NCBI GenBank assembly: GCA_019894765.1
Contig: JAGXNT010000024.1
Coordinates: 1 to 64,000 of the forward strand
Length of the DNA stretch: 64,000 nucleotides
Source: Candidatus Heimdallarchaeota archaeon
Lineage (GTDB): Archaea; Asgardarchaeota; Heimdallarchaeia; JABLTI01
Direction: 5' to 3'
The translations under genes were made by a program, and so were the position numbers. The notes below the pieces were generated by a model. The model was given only the letters and a program-made list of their open reading frames with translations. It was not told the DNA's origin and searched no databases. Each line of letters begins with the position of its first letter. Positions within the stretch are counted from its first letter, which is position 1. This document shows, piece by piece, positions 9,192 to 17,873 of this stretch.

Positions 9192-9638
9192 ATGTCTGAT
9201 GAAGAATCAGTTCCAATTAGGTTGATCTCTGATAAAGAACCAACAGATAACGAAATACTAAATTTCGTTGGAAAAGCGGGACATGCATGGACAGAGATAA
9301 CTGCTTTCCTAAAGGATAATTACGATTTCGTTCCTGAGAAAAAGGATTATGGAAAGAAATGGGGTTGGGCTATACGGTTTCGCAAGAGCAATAAGACTTG
9401 GTGTGCGCTTTATCCACAGAAGGATTGCTTTACTGCCCAGATTATTTTTGGCAAGAAAGAAGTGGAGAAATTCCAAACATCAAGAAATGATTTTAGTGAT
9501 TTTGTTGTGAATAAATTTGATAGTACTAAGCAACTTCATGATGGTCGTTGGATGTTTTTCAATGTAGAAGATACAACTCTAATTGATGATCTAAAGAAAT
9601 TAATGAAGATAAAGAAGAAGCCTAAATCAAATATGTAA
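9192..9638 (+). CDS. DUF3788-family protein
   Basis: 148 residues. The order of an acidic N-terminus, an aromatic-rich core (KKWGWAIRFRKSNKTWCALYP, split around residues 57-77) and the segment FGKKEVEKF matches DUF3788, a small domain of unknown function found in bacteria and archaea. A GGTGAG ribosome-binding site precedes the ATG by about 10 bases, supporting this start. The C-terminus is lysine-rich. It converges with the flavin reductase gene with 4 bases between stops. Confidence 0.65.
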   Translation: MSDEESVPIRLISDKEPTDNEILNFVGKAGHAWTEITAFLKDNYDFVPEKKDYGKKWGWAIRFRKSNKTWCALYPQKDCFTAQIIFGKKEVEKFQTSRNDFSDFVVNKFDSTKQLHDGRWMFFNVEDTTLIDDLKKLMKIKKKPKSNM

Positions 9639-9642
9639 GCTC

Positions 9643-10275
9643 TTAGTATCTTATATGATCAATTTTTTTTGTTTGCCCTATTTGACCAACTTTTTCTTTG
9701 AACGTCCAAAATTCCCCGCATCCTGCGAGCATCCCAAAGAAAGGCTTAGATTCTGGAATCAATCGACCATTACTATCTGTAACCCCGGGATGAACACTGG
9801 TTCTAAGTACCTCTGCAAAGAAAACAGTTCTTTTCGGTAAGAGTTCGTGAGAAGAGATAACTCGACATTCTAAAATAATAGGAGCTTCTGCTATTCCTGG
9901 AGCATCAATTAATTTCGATTGCACTCGAGTCAATCCTGCTCTCGCAAATTTATCATCTCGCTCTGATGCACACATATCGATTATATCAAATGCTTCTACC
10001 CAGGAAGCATCGGGAACGTTTAAGGTGAATTCCCCATGTTTCTCAATGAGTTCTAAAGCTACTTGGTAGTGACCTGAAATAGCACTTTTTTTACCAACAC
10101 TTATACCAACTTGAGGTGGAGTGCCTTCAAGTACAAAGGTCCAAACACAAGTTAAATCATCCTTTGTTTTCTCATCTCCTTTAACTCCGAGAATAATAGC
10201 TGGAACAGGTAGGAGCATAGGTCCAGATTCTGATAATTCAATACGCTTTATTCGATTATGTTCTTCGTTTTCCAT
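9643..10275 (-). CDS. Flavin reductase-like FMN-binding protein
   Basis: 210 residues of the flavin-reductase split-barrel family. Typical elements are the N-terminal PAIILGVKG strand, TPPQVGISVGKKSAI (FMN phosphate-binding region) and HGEFTLNVPD. Such proteins reduce free flavin with NAD(P)H or hold FMN for electron transfer, and resemble the archaeal ferric reductase type. It lies 41 bases downstream of the dehydratase-activator gene on the same strand, so it may supply electrons to that system; this partnership is an inference from position. Confidence 0.8.
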   Translation of the reverse strand: MENEEHNRIKRIELSESGPMLLPVPAIILGVKGDEKTKDDLTCVWTFVLEGTPPQVGISVGKKSAISGHYQVALELIEKHGEFTLNVPDASWVEAFDIIDMCASERDDKFARAGLTRVQSKLIDAPGIAEAPIILECRVISSHELLPKRTVFFAEVLRTSVHPGVTDSNGRLIPESKPFFGMLAGCGEFWTFKEKVGQIGQTKKIDHIRY

Positions 10276-10316
10276 AACTAAATCTCCAAGAAATTACTAA
10301 TTAAAAGAAAGTATAA

Positions 10317-11411
10317 TTATACATCCCATTTTCCACATTTACTTCCCCAACGAGCGATTACTTTCTCATCCATGTAGACCTCGATTATTTCACAAATATT
10401 TGGACAACCTTTACACTCAAATCCTTTAGTATTATAATGAATATCTGGAATTTGCCAGCCTACAAATTTTGTCTTCTCACTAGGATTCTTTACCATTTTA
10501 TTCATAGCAAGAATAGCTGCTCCAATAGCACCCATAACACCGAAGTTTTCTGGAACCATTAATTCATCTTCGTGTTTTATCTTCTCTGATTTAATGAGAG
10601 AACGTCGGAAAGCATCTCTAATGCCAACATTAGCTGCTACTCCTCCTTGGAACATTATCGGACCACGAATATCTTTTCCTTTTCCAACATTATTCAAGTA
10701 GTTACGAACTAATGCTTCGCTTAAACCACGAATAATGTCTTCGACTGGATGACCTAATTGTTGTTTGTGAATCATATCTGATTCTGCAAAAACTGTACAA
10801 CGACCTGCAATAGCAACAGCATTGGTAGATTTTATAGCTAAATCACCAAAATCCTCGATTGGAATTTCTAGACGATGTGCTTGTTGATCAAGAAATGAAC
10901 CAGTTCCTGCTGCACAAACAGTATTCATAGCAAAATCGATTGGTACACCATTTCTTATGAGAATAATTTTACTGTCTTGTCCACCGATTTCCATAATTGT
11001 CTGTATATTAGGATTCTCATGGAGAGAAGCAAGGGAATGGGCAGTAATCTCATTTCTTACTACGTCTGCCCCAACTAACAAACCAGTAAGTTGTCTTGCA
11101 CTTCCAGTTGCACCAACGCCACTAATTTCAAAATCCTCACCAACCATCTCTTTGAGAAGAGTAACTCCTCTTTGTATTGATTGTATTGGTCTCCCTTCTG
11201 TTCGAATATATACAGACTCGACTAAATTCTTATGTCCATCAATGATGGCAAGATTAGTGCTAATAGAACCAACATCTACGCCTAAATAGAATTTCGCAGA
11301 CTCCTCTTTTGCTGAGAGTTCTTCTTCAATGCTCTCAATTAATTTCACCTTGTCTGGTGATTCAGCTATTACTGCTTCTTGCTCATTTGGACAATTACAA
11401 TCTTCAGTCAT
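10317..11411 (-). CDS. BadF/BcrD-type ATPase, 2-hydroxyacyl-CoA dehydratase activator
   Basis: 364 residues of the ASKHA ATPase family. It has GVDVGSISTNLAIID (44-58, phosphate loop), GGQDSK (143-148) and the two cysteines that in HgdC-type activators bind a [4Fe-4S] cluster across a homodimer: Cys166 in CAAGTGSF and Cys205 in GRCTVFAES. The C-terminal end has an extra cysteine group (ECKGCPNIC, GSKCGKWD) and the N-terminus another Cys pair (CNC at 5-7). Activators of this type use ATP to drive a single electron into a dehydratase or benzoyl-CoA reductase-type partner. It overlaps its upstream neighbour by 8 bases. Confidence 0.88.
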   Translation of the reverse strand: MTEDCNCPNEQEAVIAESPDKVKLIESIEEELSAKEESAKFYLGVDVGSISTNLAIIDGHKNLVESVYIRTEGRPIQSIQRGVTLLKEMVGEDFEISGVGATGSARQLTGLLVGADVVRNEITAHSLASLHENPNIQTIMEIGGQDSKIILIRNGVPIDFAMNTVCAAGTGSFLDQQAHRLEIPIEDFGDLAIKSTNAVAIAGRCTVFAESDMIHKQQLGHPVEDIIRGLSEALVRNYLNNVGKGKDIRGPIMFQGGVAANVGIRDAFRRSLIKSEKIKHEDELMVPENFGVMGAIGAAILAMNKMVKNPSEKTKFVGWQIPDIHYNTKGFECKGCPNICEIIEVYMDEKVIARWGSKCGKWDV

Positions 11412-12564
11412 AATTAAATGTCTCCCAAGTTATTTTTTCTGGTGGTTGACCATTTCTTTCATTTTCACGTTTTATTTTAAGCATATCAACGAATGCTTCT
11501 AATCTTGTTTGATAACCAGTTTCCCCGGTTTGTTCATCTACAACCAAAGGTAAAACGGGCATATTATAATCATGTGAAACAACAGGAATGACGGTTTGAG
11601 CACTTAGCTCAGGCATACAGCTAAAGGGCCAAATGTGGACCATTCCATCCCAACCCAATTCCCGCAATAGAATTGTAGCTCCGATGCTTTCCTGTCCATC
11701 CCCACCACAGTATTGTTGAATATAAGGTCGTGCTTTCTCTCGATAAACTTTATAGTACTCTTTTACAAACGGATTTAATTTCGCTGGGATATCTGTAAAT
11801 TTCTTAAGCGAAACGGTATTCCGACAAATAACACCTAGCTCATTCAAACGACGATAAACATCCAAATGAAGCATTGGTTCAAGAACGACATAAATTTCAC
11901 CAATAATACCTATCTTCAAAGGATCGGCATCTTCATCAATAGGAATTTTCTCTTCAAAGATCTTTGGTATTTGTTTGTGGTATTTTTTAATTTCGCGAAC
12001 ACGATGAATGCTGAATAATTTATCATATACTTCATTAGCAACCTTATCAGTCTGACCTTTCTCAATTTCTACTCCTCGATAGAAATTAATCAAATTCTCG
12101 GTCAAATCAAGAGAATAGTTTTTTACCCAAATCTTACGGATAGCCGATACTGTCTGCAAAAAAGTAAAACCATTGCTGACTGATTTGAAATCCTTTAACA
12201 TATCAATGGGAAGATGATAATCAATATTTGAAAATTTAGCACTAAAACCAAGATCTTCAATTATTACTCTTTGAACAGGACCATAACAACTTGCACGACA
12301 AGTTCCAATTCCGCCTATCTGAAAAACATGATTTGCTCCTTTTTCTAAGCTTTCAATAAGAGAACCTAAACTTAATTTGAAGGGAGTGCACATCCATTCC
12401 GGTGAATGCTCAGATCCTAAGTCGAGTGTTCGCTTATTTGGAACAGATGGAGCAACAATTCGTTCCTCTGGTACTTTTAATTCTTGAAAAACAGCTTTAA
12501 AGAGTCTTGTTAGAGGACCAAAATGAGGGTAAGTTAATACATCCATGTATTTTTTCCACTCCAT
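11404..12564 (-). CDS. 2-hydroxyacyl-CoA dehydratase-like / activase-associated protein (DUF2229-like), subunit 1
   Basis: 386 residues. It has cysteines suited to an iron-sulfur cluster: Cys59 (EWMCTPFK), Cys89 and Cys93 (GTCRASCYGPV), plus YCGGDGQES and FSCMPELS further on. This arrangement is found in HgdB/BcrB-like and DUF2229 proteins that accompany BadF-type activators. Its reaction is unknown; relatives include double-cubane cluster proteins and reductive dehydratases. It shares a C-terminal motif (GETGYQTRLEAF) with the next gene (GEAGFQTRLEAF), so the two are homologous subunits. Start and stop overlap neighbours by 1 and 8 bases, indicating tight co-expression. Confidence 0.78.
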   Translation of the reverse strand: MEWKKYMDVLTYPHFGPLTRLFKAVFQELKVPEERIVAPSVPNKRTLDLGSEHSPEWMCTPFKLSLGSLIESLEKGANHVFQIGGIGTCRASCYGPVQRVIIEDLGFSAKFSNIDYHLPIDMLKDFKSVSNGFTFLQTVSAIRKIWVKNYSLDLTENLINFYRGVEIEKGQTDKVANEVYDKLFSIHRVREIKKYHKQIPKIFEEKIPIDEDADPLKIGIIGEIYVVLEPMLHLDVYRRLNELGVICRNTVSLKKFTDIPAKLNPFVKEYYKVYREKARPYIQQYCGGDGQESIGATILLRELGWDGMVHIWPFSCMPELSAQTVIPVVSHDYNMPVLPLVVDEQTGETGYQTRLEAFVDMLKIKRENERNGQPPEKITWETFNYD

Positions 12565-13727
12565 TATAATATAATAAACTCAGATTTTTCTTTTACAGAC
12601 TCAGGAATAGTTCCATCGCCTTTCTTCATTCTGAGTATATCACTAAAAGCTTCTAATCTTGTTTGGAAGCCAGCTTCACCAGTATGAGCATCTAGCGTAA
12701 GGATAGCCATTGGTGTTTTTGCTTTTAATTTCTTTGCAAATTGCTTTGCATATTCAGTTGTTACTGATACCGGTCCACAGATGAAATTAACAAGCATCAA
12801 AATTCCATCAATAGAGTTTGACTCGAGAAAATGCATTGCTGTACCAACTATTTCGTGTTCAAACTCAAAATAGAGATAATCATTTCTTCCTACAAATTGT
12901 TTTTCCAATTCCTTTTTAGAGAGTTTTTCTGGTTCAGGAAACTCTAATCCGTATTCCCTCATAGATAACCTAAGTAATTGTCTTTTAATGAGATTTCTTG
13001 GCATTTGCTCAGATGTAATAATATCAATACCTAATTTTTGCAGTTTTTTGCGGACATCTAGAGATGCAAAACTATCGTTTATGACATATGAATGACCAAC
13101 TAGTGCTACTTTCAGTATTTCATCACCATTATCATTTGTAGGAGGATCATTTAATAGAATCTCCGAGCGTTCCCACTTCTTTATGACCTCTTCACTTTGT
13201 ATTTTTTCTTTCTTTGATTTTCTATGATCTCTTAGAGATTTGAGAGCAGCATATGTTATTCTTAGAGGGTTTTTTGTAAATTTAAAACCAATATTGAAAA
13301 TAATTCTAACCAAACGCCAAAAACCGTGTTTCTCTCGAGAAGTACTATAATAAGGTCCAATGATTGGTGGAAGATTCTCCTTAGTATGCTGAAGAACATC
13401 TGCTAGGGCAACAAATTTCGGACAGCCCACCTCTTGCTTATTTCGACTAGCAAATCTAGGAACGAATAGATAATCGAGATTTTGATTTTCTAGATCCAAA
13501 ACATGACCATGATACAGCTTGGTAGAATAGCATTCATCATCGAGAGTTTCGAGAACACCACTGTCTTTTATCTTCTTATTTGTTTCAGATGAAAGAACCA
13601 CTTCAGCACCTAATGCTTCGAAAAAGCTTTCCCACATAACATCAAAGTAATAGTAAAGTAATCCGCGTGGAATACCCACTCTTTTTTTACGTCTTCCACG
13701 ATGACCGCTATTACCTTTTTTACTCAA
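12564..13727 (-). CDS. 2-hydroxyacyl-CoA dehydratase-like / activase-associated protein (DUF2229-like), subunit 2
   Basis: 387 residues, first gene of the operon. The N-terminus is basic (SGHRGRRKKRVGIPRGL, 7-23), and RVGIPRGLLYYY is the characteristic start of DUF2229 domains. Conserved-type cysteines are Cys66 (DDECYSTK), Cys102 (EVGCPKF) and one in FICGPVS near 323. In many anaerobes these domains are fused with two activase domains in one large protein; here activase and two partner domains are separate genes. Function is inferred from family only. Confidence 0.78.
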   Translation of the reverse strand: MSKKGNSGHRGRRKKRVGIPRGLLYYYFDVMWESFFEALGAEVVLSSETNKKIKDSGVLETLDDECYSTKLYHGHVLDLENQNLDYLFVPRFASRNKQEVGCPKFVALADVLQHTKENLPPIIGPYYSTSREKHGFWRLVRIIFNIGFKFTKNPLRITYAALKSLRDHRKSKKEKIQSEEVIKKWERSEILLNDPPTNDNGDEILKVALVGHSYVINDSFASLDVRKKLQKLGIDIITSEQMPRNLIKRQLLRLSMREYGLEFPEPEKLSKKELEKQFVGRNDYLYFEFEHEIVGTAMHFLESNSIDGILMLVNFICGPVSVTTEYAKQFAKKLKAKTPMAILTLDAHTGEAGFQTRLEAFSDILRMKKGDGTIPESVKEKSEFIIL

Positions 13728-13892
13728 GGAACAAATCTCCTATTATTCGTAACTAAAATTTCGATAATAAACGTATAAAACGAAATATTACCACTTTTGT
13801 ATAAATGTTTTCTTTACATTCAAGAACTAGCAAACACTTCACATTAAAAGGTATCTTTTTTTTACTTTAACAAAAAAATGAATACTTAAATG

Positions 13893-13919
13893 AAAAAAAG
13901 ATATGGATTTTCTAATCCA
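13893..13919 (-). terminator. Hairpin with the stop codon in its loop, then a T tract
   Basis: Arms 13904-13909 and 13914-13919 (TGGATT/AATCCA) close a 4-base loop. On the minus strand a run of seven T follows (13893-13899). The stop of the MFS gene (13912-13914) lies in the loop and adjoining arm. Good intrinsic-type terminator. Confidence 0.6.
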
Positions 13920-15321
13920 CTGAAGCTAATTTTGGAGATGGTTCTGCATCAAAAAGATCATCAGTTTCCAACTTTGTTTCTTTCTTTTCCGTTAGTGCTT
14001 CTTTTTCTTCTTCATCTTCTATTAGAATAATTCCTTTTTCAACATGTCGCATTGATGTGAATAACCAGGAGATTGCGAGAAAAACTATCCCAAGGACAGT
14101 TGCTCCAATAAAGATGTATTTTATTGCCAATGCATCAGCAACTGCTTGTGTTTCAGTTTTAGCAATTCCTCTTGCAAGTGCAACAGCTATCACTCCACTC
14201 AATATCATCCCCATAGGTGCTGTAAACTGTGCTATGGCGATTCTTACAGACATTACTCTCCCCAGCTTTTCTTTTGGAACGATCGATTGCCAGATGGTTT
14301 GACTGGAAATATTTGCCATTGGTAATCCGAATCCAATAACAAGAAAACCTAAACCGATGAACCAGAACCATTGAAAGGGAGCGAAAGTCAAGAACATGAA
14401 GCCGGAATACATGCAGAGTAGACCAATAATAACTCCAAGTACTTTTTTCTTGAACCCTTTCCAAATAATAAACAGAATAGAACCCACAATCATCCCTGCT
14501 TGATTGAACGCGAGGATAAAAGCTAAATTCGTTTCCGTTCCCCCATGAGTAGTATAAATGAAAAGATTGAGCAATGTGAATAAAGGCATAATGAAGAAAT
14601 TAGCTCCTGTAAAAGCACTTAGTAGTGGAAGCAATCCTTTTTTCTCTTTAATAAAAACAAAACCTTCTTTGAAGTCTGCAAAGAACTTTTTCTTTTCCTT
14701 TATTTCCACTTTCTCTTTGATGAGTTTTGGAATTTTGATGAAGATTAATGGAATGACTGCTACTACAAATGAAGCAGCATCTATCCAAAGAATGTGTTGG
14801 ATTGCTAAGAATTTGAACAAGAATGCAGCAACTATAGGTCCTATGAGGAAAATGATACTATTGAAAAAGTAATCAATACTATTAATTCGTCCGAGATGTT
14901 TTCGAGGAACCATAATTGGAATCAATGACATAACTGCTGGTTGATGAAACGCTTGGAACACCCCACGTGCTGCTAGGAAGATAAGTAAGATAGGGACGGT
15001 CACATAATCAAACATGAAAAGGAATAATAAAACCACAGTTACTGCAGCTTGAAGGAAATCCACGGTTCCTATTAACGCTTTTCGATTCCACCTATCAACA
15101 AAAACACCTGCAATTGGAGTTAAAATTATCGTTGGAATGAATCCAACAAACATAGCTAATGATAATAATAATGGACTCCCTGTTTCAACTGTTACCCACC
15201 AAGTTAATACGAATTGAATTATACTTGATCCTAATATCGATACTAACTGTCCTGACCAGAAAAACATGAAGCCTTTCATATTTGATTGTAATTCTGGTTG
15301 CTGTGTTTCTGTTTCCAACAT
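13912..15321 (-). CDS. Major facilitator superfamily exporter (MFS_3, macrolide-efflux type)
   Basis: 469 residues with about 12 hydrophobic helices. The loop GVFVDRWNRKALIG (73-86) is the MFS motif A between helices 2 and 3. The pattern and the N-terminus (FMFFWSGQLVSILGSSI) match the DHA3-like drug exporters. The C-terminal tail is charged (IEDEEEKEALTEKKE) and cytoplasmic. It is divergent from a winged-helix regulator across a 140-base region containing a palindrome, so drug- or metabolite-responsive control is likely. Substrate unknown. Confidence 0.85.
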   Translation of the reverse strand: MLETETQQPELQSNMKGFMFFWSGQLVSILGSSIIQFVLTWWVTVETGSPLLLSLAMFVGFIPTIILTPIAGVFVDRWNRKALIGTVDFLQAAVTVVLLFLFMFDYVTVPILLIFLAARGVFQAFHQPAVMSLIPIMVPRKHLGRINSIDYFFNSIIFLIGPIVAAFLFKFLAIQHILWIDAASFVVAVIPLIFIKIPKLIKEKVEIKEKKKFFADFKEGFVFIKEKKGLLPLLSAFTGANFFIMPLFTLLNLFIYTTHGGTETNLAFILAFNQAGMIVGSILFIIWKGFKKKVLGVIIGLLCMYSGFMFLTFAPFQWFWFIGLGFLVIGFGLPMANISSQTIWQSIVPKEKLGRVMSVRIAIAQFTAPMGMILSGVIAVALARGIAKTETQAVADALAIKYIFIGATVLGIVFLAISWLFTSMRHVEKGIILIEDEEEKEALTEKKETKLETDDLFDAEPSPKLASVD

Positions 15322-15339
15322 AGTAAATCACAGGCAATT

Positions 15340-15357
15340 TTCTCTAATTGTAGAGAA
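15340..15357. promoter_or_regulatory. Candidate operator palindrome between exporter and regulator
   Basis: TTCTCTAATTGTAGAGAA is a 6-6-6 inverted repeat, perfect in both arms, 18 bases upstream of the exporter's start codon. A winged-helix regulator is encoded divergently. This position and symmetry suit an operator for that regulator; there is no direct evidence. Confidence 0.4.
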
Positions 15358-15461
15358 TTGTTTCTCTTAAATCATATATTAATGTTTCCATAAACAAAGA
15401 AATTAATAGGTATAATAAGAGAAAGACTTTTGTATAATTATTAAGGACTGTTTACTAGCAG

Positions 15462-16160
15462 GTGAAGAATGTGGATTATCAAGATATTATTACTTTTGAA
15501 GAAGAAGCAGTAATGCTACTAGAGGATAAAGAGGCATGGGCACTAATTGAAGATCCACGTTACGAGGCAATTATCATCGTTTTACGAAAGGGACCAATGA
15601 CTGTCAAGGATTTAGAAACGGCTTATAATTTACATGTAGCCAAGAAAATTGATAAAATGCCTTTAGAAACAAAAGAGAAAAACGAACTCAAAGAAAAGAC
15701 GAAAAGAAAAGGAAAAACACTTTACAAGTATCTAGATGTTTTGGAAAAGAAAGGTTTAATCAAACAAGTAGGTAAAAGAGTGAAAATGGGTCAAACAGCG
15801 TCTGAAACGATTTATGGGCGATCAGCCAAACTCTACCTAATGTGTGACAAACATAAAATAGAATTGAAAAAAGATGAAGTATCCCGGATAATGCCTGTTT
15901 TAGGAAAAATTGTTAGTCTGGAAAAAAAGGAACCCAAAGTCTCGGTAGAGTGTTTTACAAAGTTTATGGGCAAGGTTTATTCATTATTGCAAAATGAAAG
16001 GCAAAGAGTCTTTAATGAATTTTCTGAAGAAATAAGAGAAATATCTTCTAACATTCATTATGATGAATTAAATCTAGTTGTTCATGGGCTAGATTTCTAT
16101 TTCCTAATAACTCATGCAGCAGAATTAAGAAAAGAACTAGAAAAATGTTTCAAATCTTAG
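15462..16160 (+). CDS. Winged-helix transcription regulator (ArsR/MarR-like)
   Basis: 232 residues, with a GTG start. Residues about 38-118 form a winged helix: an RYEAIIIVLRKGPMTVKDLE segment (helices 1-2) and KTLYKYLDVLEKKGLIKQVG (recognition helix and wing start), interrupted by a lysine-rich loop. The C-terminal part has several cysteines and helices and could bind a ligand or dimerise. It is divergent from the MFS exporter, so it probably controls that gene. Ligand unknown. Confidence 0.75.
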   Translation: MKNVDYQDIITFEEEAVMLLEDKEAWALIEDPRYEAIIIVLRKGPMTVKDLETAYNLHVAKKIDKMPLETKEKNELKEKTKRKGKTLYKYLDVLEKKGLIKQVGKRVKMGQTASETIYGRSAKLYLMCDKHKIELKKDEVSRIMPVLGKIVSLEKKEPKVSVECFTKFMGKVYSLLQNERQRVFNEFSEEIREISSNIHYDELNLVVHGLDFYFLITHAAELRKELEKCFKS

Positions 16161-16219
16161 AAATAAAGGGGAAAAAAAACTGGTGTCGAGGGCGGGCTTT
16201 GATCCCGCGACCTCCTGAT

Positions 16220-16256
16220 GTCCCATCAAATATGGCCCTAATGTTTGCGATCTGAT
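16220..16256 (-). other. Canonical tRNA intron (37/38), 37 bases
   Basis: A bulge-helix-bulge can be drawn: exon helix CCTGA/TCAGG, bulge TAA, central 4-bp helix CTCA/TGGG (one G-T pair), bulge ACA, and intron helix TCAGA/TTTGA. Cutting within the bulges gives a normal 7-base anticodon loop. This is the substrate type of archaeal tRNA-splicing endonuclease. Confidence 0.8.
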
Positions 16257-16273
16257 TATGAGTCAGGCGCCCA

Positions 16274-16304
16274 TTCTGGCGAATGAACACGCATGGACAT
16301 CCGA
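16274..16304 (-). other. Non-canonical D-loop tRNA intron, 31 bases
   Basis: A second bulge-helix-bulge: central helix CTGG/CCAG with 3-base bulges TTT and AAT, and intron helix CGGATG/CATTCG. Cutting in the bulges restores a D stem (GCCT with GGGC) and a 10-base D-loop containing GG. The exon-side helix is weak, so this is a relaxed motif, but no other reading gives a proper D arm. Confidence 0.72.
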
Positions 16305-16442
16305 AACCAGGCTAGGCTACCTCGACTCTGTATACCTAGCTGTTTTGTTCTTTTCCTCATCTGTTTTAAGCATTTCTCTTTTTTTGATAAAAGTTCTTCT
16401 TTTTATTTTTATGCTTCTTTTACAGTTTTATGCGATTAATAT

Positions 16443-16450
16443 TTTAAATA
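16443..16450 (+). promoter_or_regulatory. TATA-like box upstream of malic enzyme
   Basis: TTTAAATA at 16443-16450 lies about 47 bases before the GTG start, a plausible spacing for an archaeal promoter with a short leader. Weak evidence because the whole region is AT-rich. Confidence 0.35.
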
Positions 16451-16496
16451 GTAAGTCCTAACCTCTTTGTATGATTAAATGGAGTAGTTGTAAAAC

Positions 16497-17855
16497 GTGG
16501 ATGAAAAAAAGGTTACTAAGGAAGAGCTATTAGAGAAGGCGAAAAAGCCTGCAGGAATTGCCATGAAACTCCATCCTTTTTACAAAGGCAAAATGCAAAC
16601 TGTTCCTAAATGTTCTGTTTGGGGATTTGATGCATTTAGTATCTGGTATACCCCAGGAGTTGCAGCTCCTTGTTTGGCTATTAAAGAAAACAAAGAAGAA
16701 GTGTATAAGCACACCAACAAAGGTAATTTTGTTGCTGTTGTTTCTAATGGAACTAGAGTTCTAGGTCTTGGAAATATCGGTCCGGAAGCCGGAATGCCCG
16801 TGATGGAGGGAAAAAGTCTTCTGTTTAAGTATCTTGGTGGTGTTGATGCAGTTGCTATTTGTCTTGATACAGAAGATCCTGAAGATATTATTAGAACTGT
16901 AAAACTTATCCAACCTTCTTTTGGTGGGATTAATTTAGAAGACATTTCTAAACCCAACTGTTACAAAATCCTTGAAACACTGCGTAATGATCCTGAAGTT
17001 ACGATTCCGGTTTTTCATGATGACGCTCAGGGTACTGCTACAGTCGTCTTAGCTGGTGTTCTTGGTGCGCTAAAATTTGTTGGGAAGGAAATTGACCAAG
17101 TTAAAGTTGCTATGCTTGGTGTTGGTGCAGCAAATACTAGAACTGCCTATCTTCTTATTACCGCTGGTGTTGATCCCAAGAACATTGTAATGTGTGATTC
17201 TAAAGGTATTACAACCAAAGATCGCCCGGATATTGTTGAACAGAAAGACTATGACACTTTCAAATATGATTTAGCTCAAAAGACCAATGGCGAAGGTTTA
17301 TCTGGTGATTTTGGCGTTGCCACTAAAGGTGCAGATGTCATAATTTCTGCAGCAAAATCCCAACCGGGTACTATCAAGAAAGAATGGATTTCTCACATGG
17401 CTAAGGACTCTATTGTTTTTGCTTGTGCTAATCCGTTACCAGAAATTTGGCCTTGGGAAGCGAAAGAAGCTGGAGCCAAAGTTATTGGAACTGGAAGAAG
17501 CGACTTTCCAAACCAAATAAACAACAGCTTAGGATTCCCAGCCATTTTCCGTGGTGCACTTGACGTTCAAGCTAAAACAATCACTGACGAAATGTGTGTT
17601 GCTGCTGCTCTTGCTCTGAGAGATATTGCAATCAAGAATGGATTAACTAAAGATTACATTACTCCAAAAATGGATCAATGGGAAGTCTATCCTATTGAAG
17701 CTACTGCTGTTGGTATGAAAGCAATAGAACAAGGCATTGCTCGAGTCATCTTAGAAGAAAAAGAACTTTATAAAATAGCTGAAGAAAAGATCAAACACTC
17801 TCGAGATATGACTAAAATGCTCATGGATAAAGAATTTATCAAACCAAAACCCTAG
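16497..17855 (+). CDS. Malic enzyme (oxaloacetate-decarboxylating malate dehydrogenase)
   Basis: 452 residues, GTG start. It shows the malic enzyme N-terminal domain with SIWYTPGVAAP (about 48-58) and the substrate/metal region VFHDDAQGTATVV (about 175-187), then an NAD(P)-binding domain with MLGVGAANTRTAYLL (about 207-221). The reaction is malate to pyruvate and CO2 with reduction of NAD(P). There is no C-terminal phosphotransacetylase domain, so it is the short form. It is transcribed away from the tRNA gene and converges on an ABC permease gene across a pyrimidine-rich 18-base gap. Confidence 0.92.
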   Translation: MDEKKVTKEELLEKAKKPAGIAMKLHPFYKGKMQTVPKCSVWGFDAFSIWYTPGVAAPCLAIKENKEEVYKHTNKGNFVAVVSNGTRVLGLGNIGPEAGMPVMEGKSLLFKYLGGVDAVAICLDTEDPEDIIRTVKLIQPSFGGINLEDISKPNCYKILETLRNDPEVTIPVFHDDAQGTATVVLAGVLGALKFVGKEIDQVKVAMLGVGAANTRTAYLLITAGVDPKNIVMCDSKGITTKDRPDIVEQKDYDTFKYDLAQKTNGEGLSGDFGVATKGADVIISAAKSQPGTIKKEWISHMAKDSIVFACANPLPEIWPWEAKEAGAKVIGTGRSDFPNQINNSLGFPAIFRGALDVQAKTITDEMCVAAALALRDIAIKNGLTKDYITPKMDQWEVYPIEATAVGMKAIEQGIARVILEEKELYKIAEEKIKHSRDMTKMLMDKEFIKPKP

Positions 17856-17873
17856 ATTCTTTATCTTTTCTTT

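Larger units (their letters stand above)
16181..16326 (-). tRNA. tRNA-Met (anticodon CAT), interrupted by two introns, CCA encoded
   Basis: Read on the minus strand: acceptor GTCGAGG (16326-16320) pairs with CCTCGAC near the end, followed by A and an encoded CCA (16183-16181). The D arm is split by a 31-base intron; anticodon stem CCTGA/TCAGG is perfect; anticodon CAT is at 16260-16258; the T stem is GCGGG/CCCGC with loop ATCAAAG. A 37-base intron sits at the canonical 37/38 position. Removing both leaves 78 bases including CCA. Loop CTCATAA favours elongator tRNA-Met; tRNA-Ile2 (CAT) is the alternative. The initiator is unlikely because the anticodon stem lacks its G-C triplet. Confidence 0.85.

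Noticed and set aside
10310..10322. Palindrome GTATAATTATAC at the activator stop
   Set aside because: Only A-T pairs in the centre and no loop room; too likely by chance in AT-rich DNA to call a terminator.
16258..16461. A 67-residue open frame starting inside the tRNA gene
   Set aside because: It overlaps the tRNA on the opposite strand and its hydrophobic end comes from T-rich DNA; not a credible gene.
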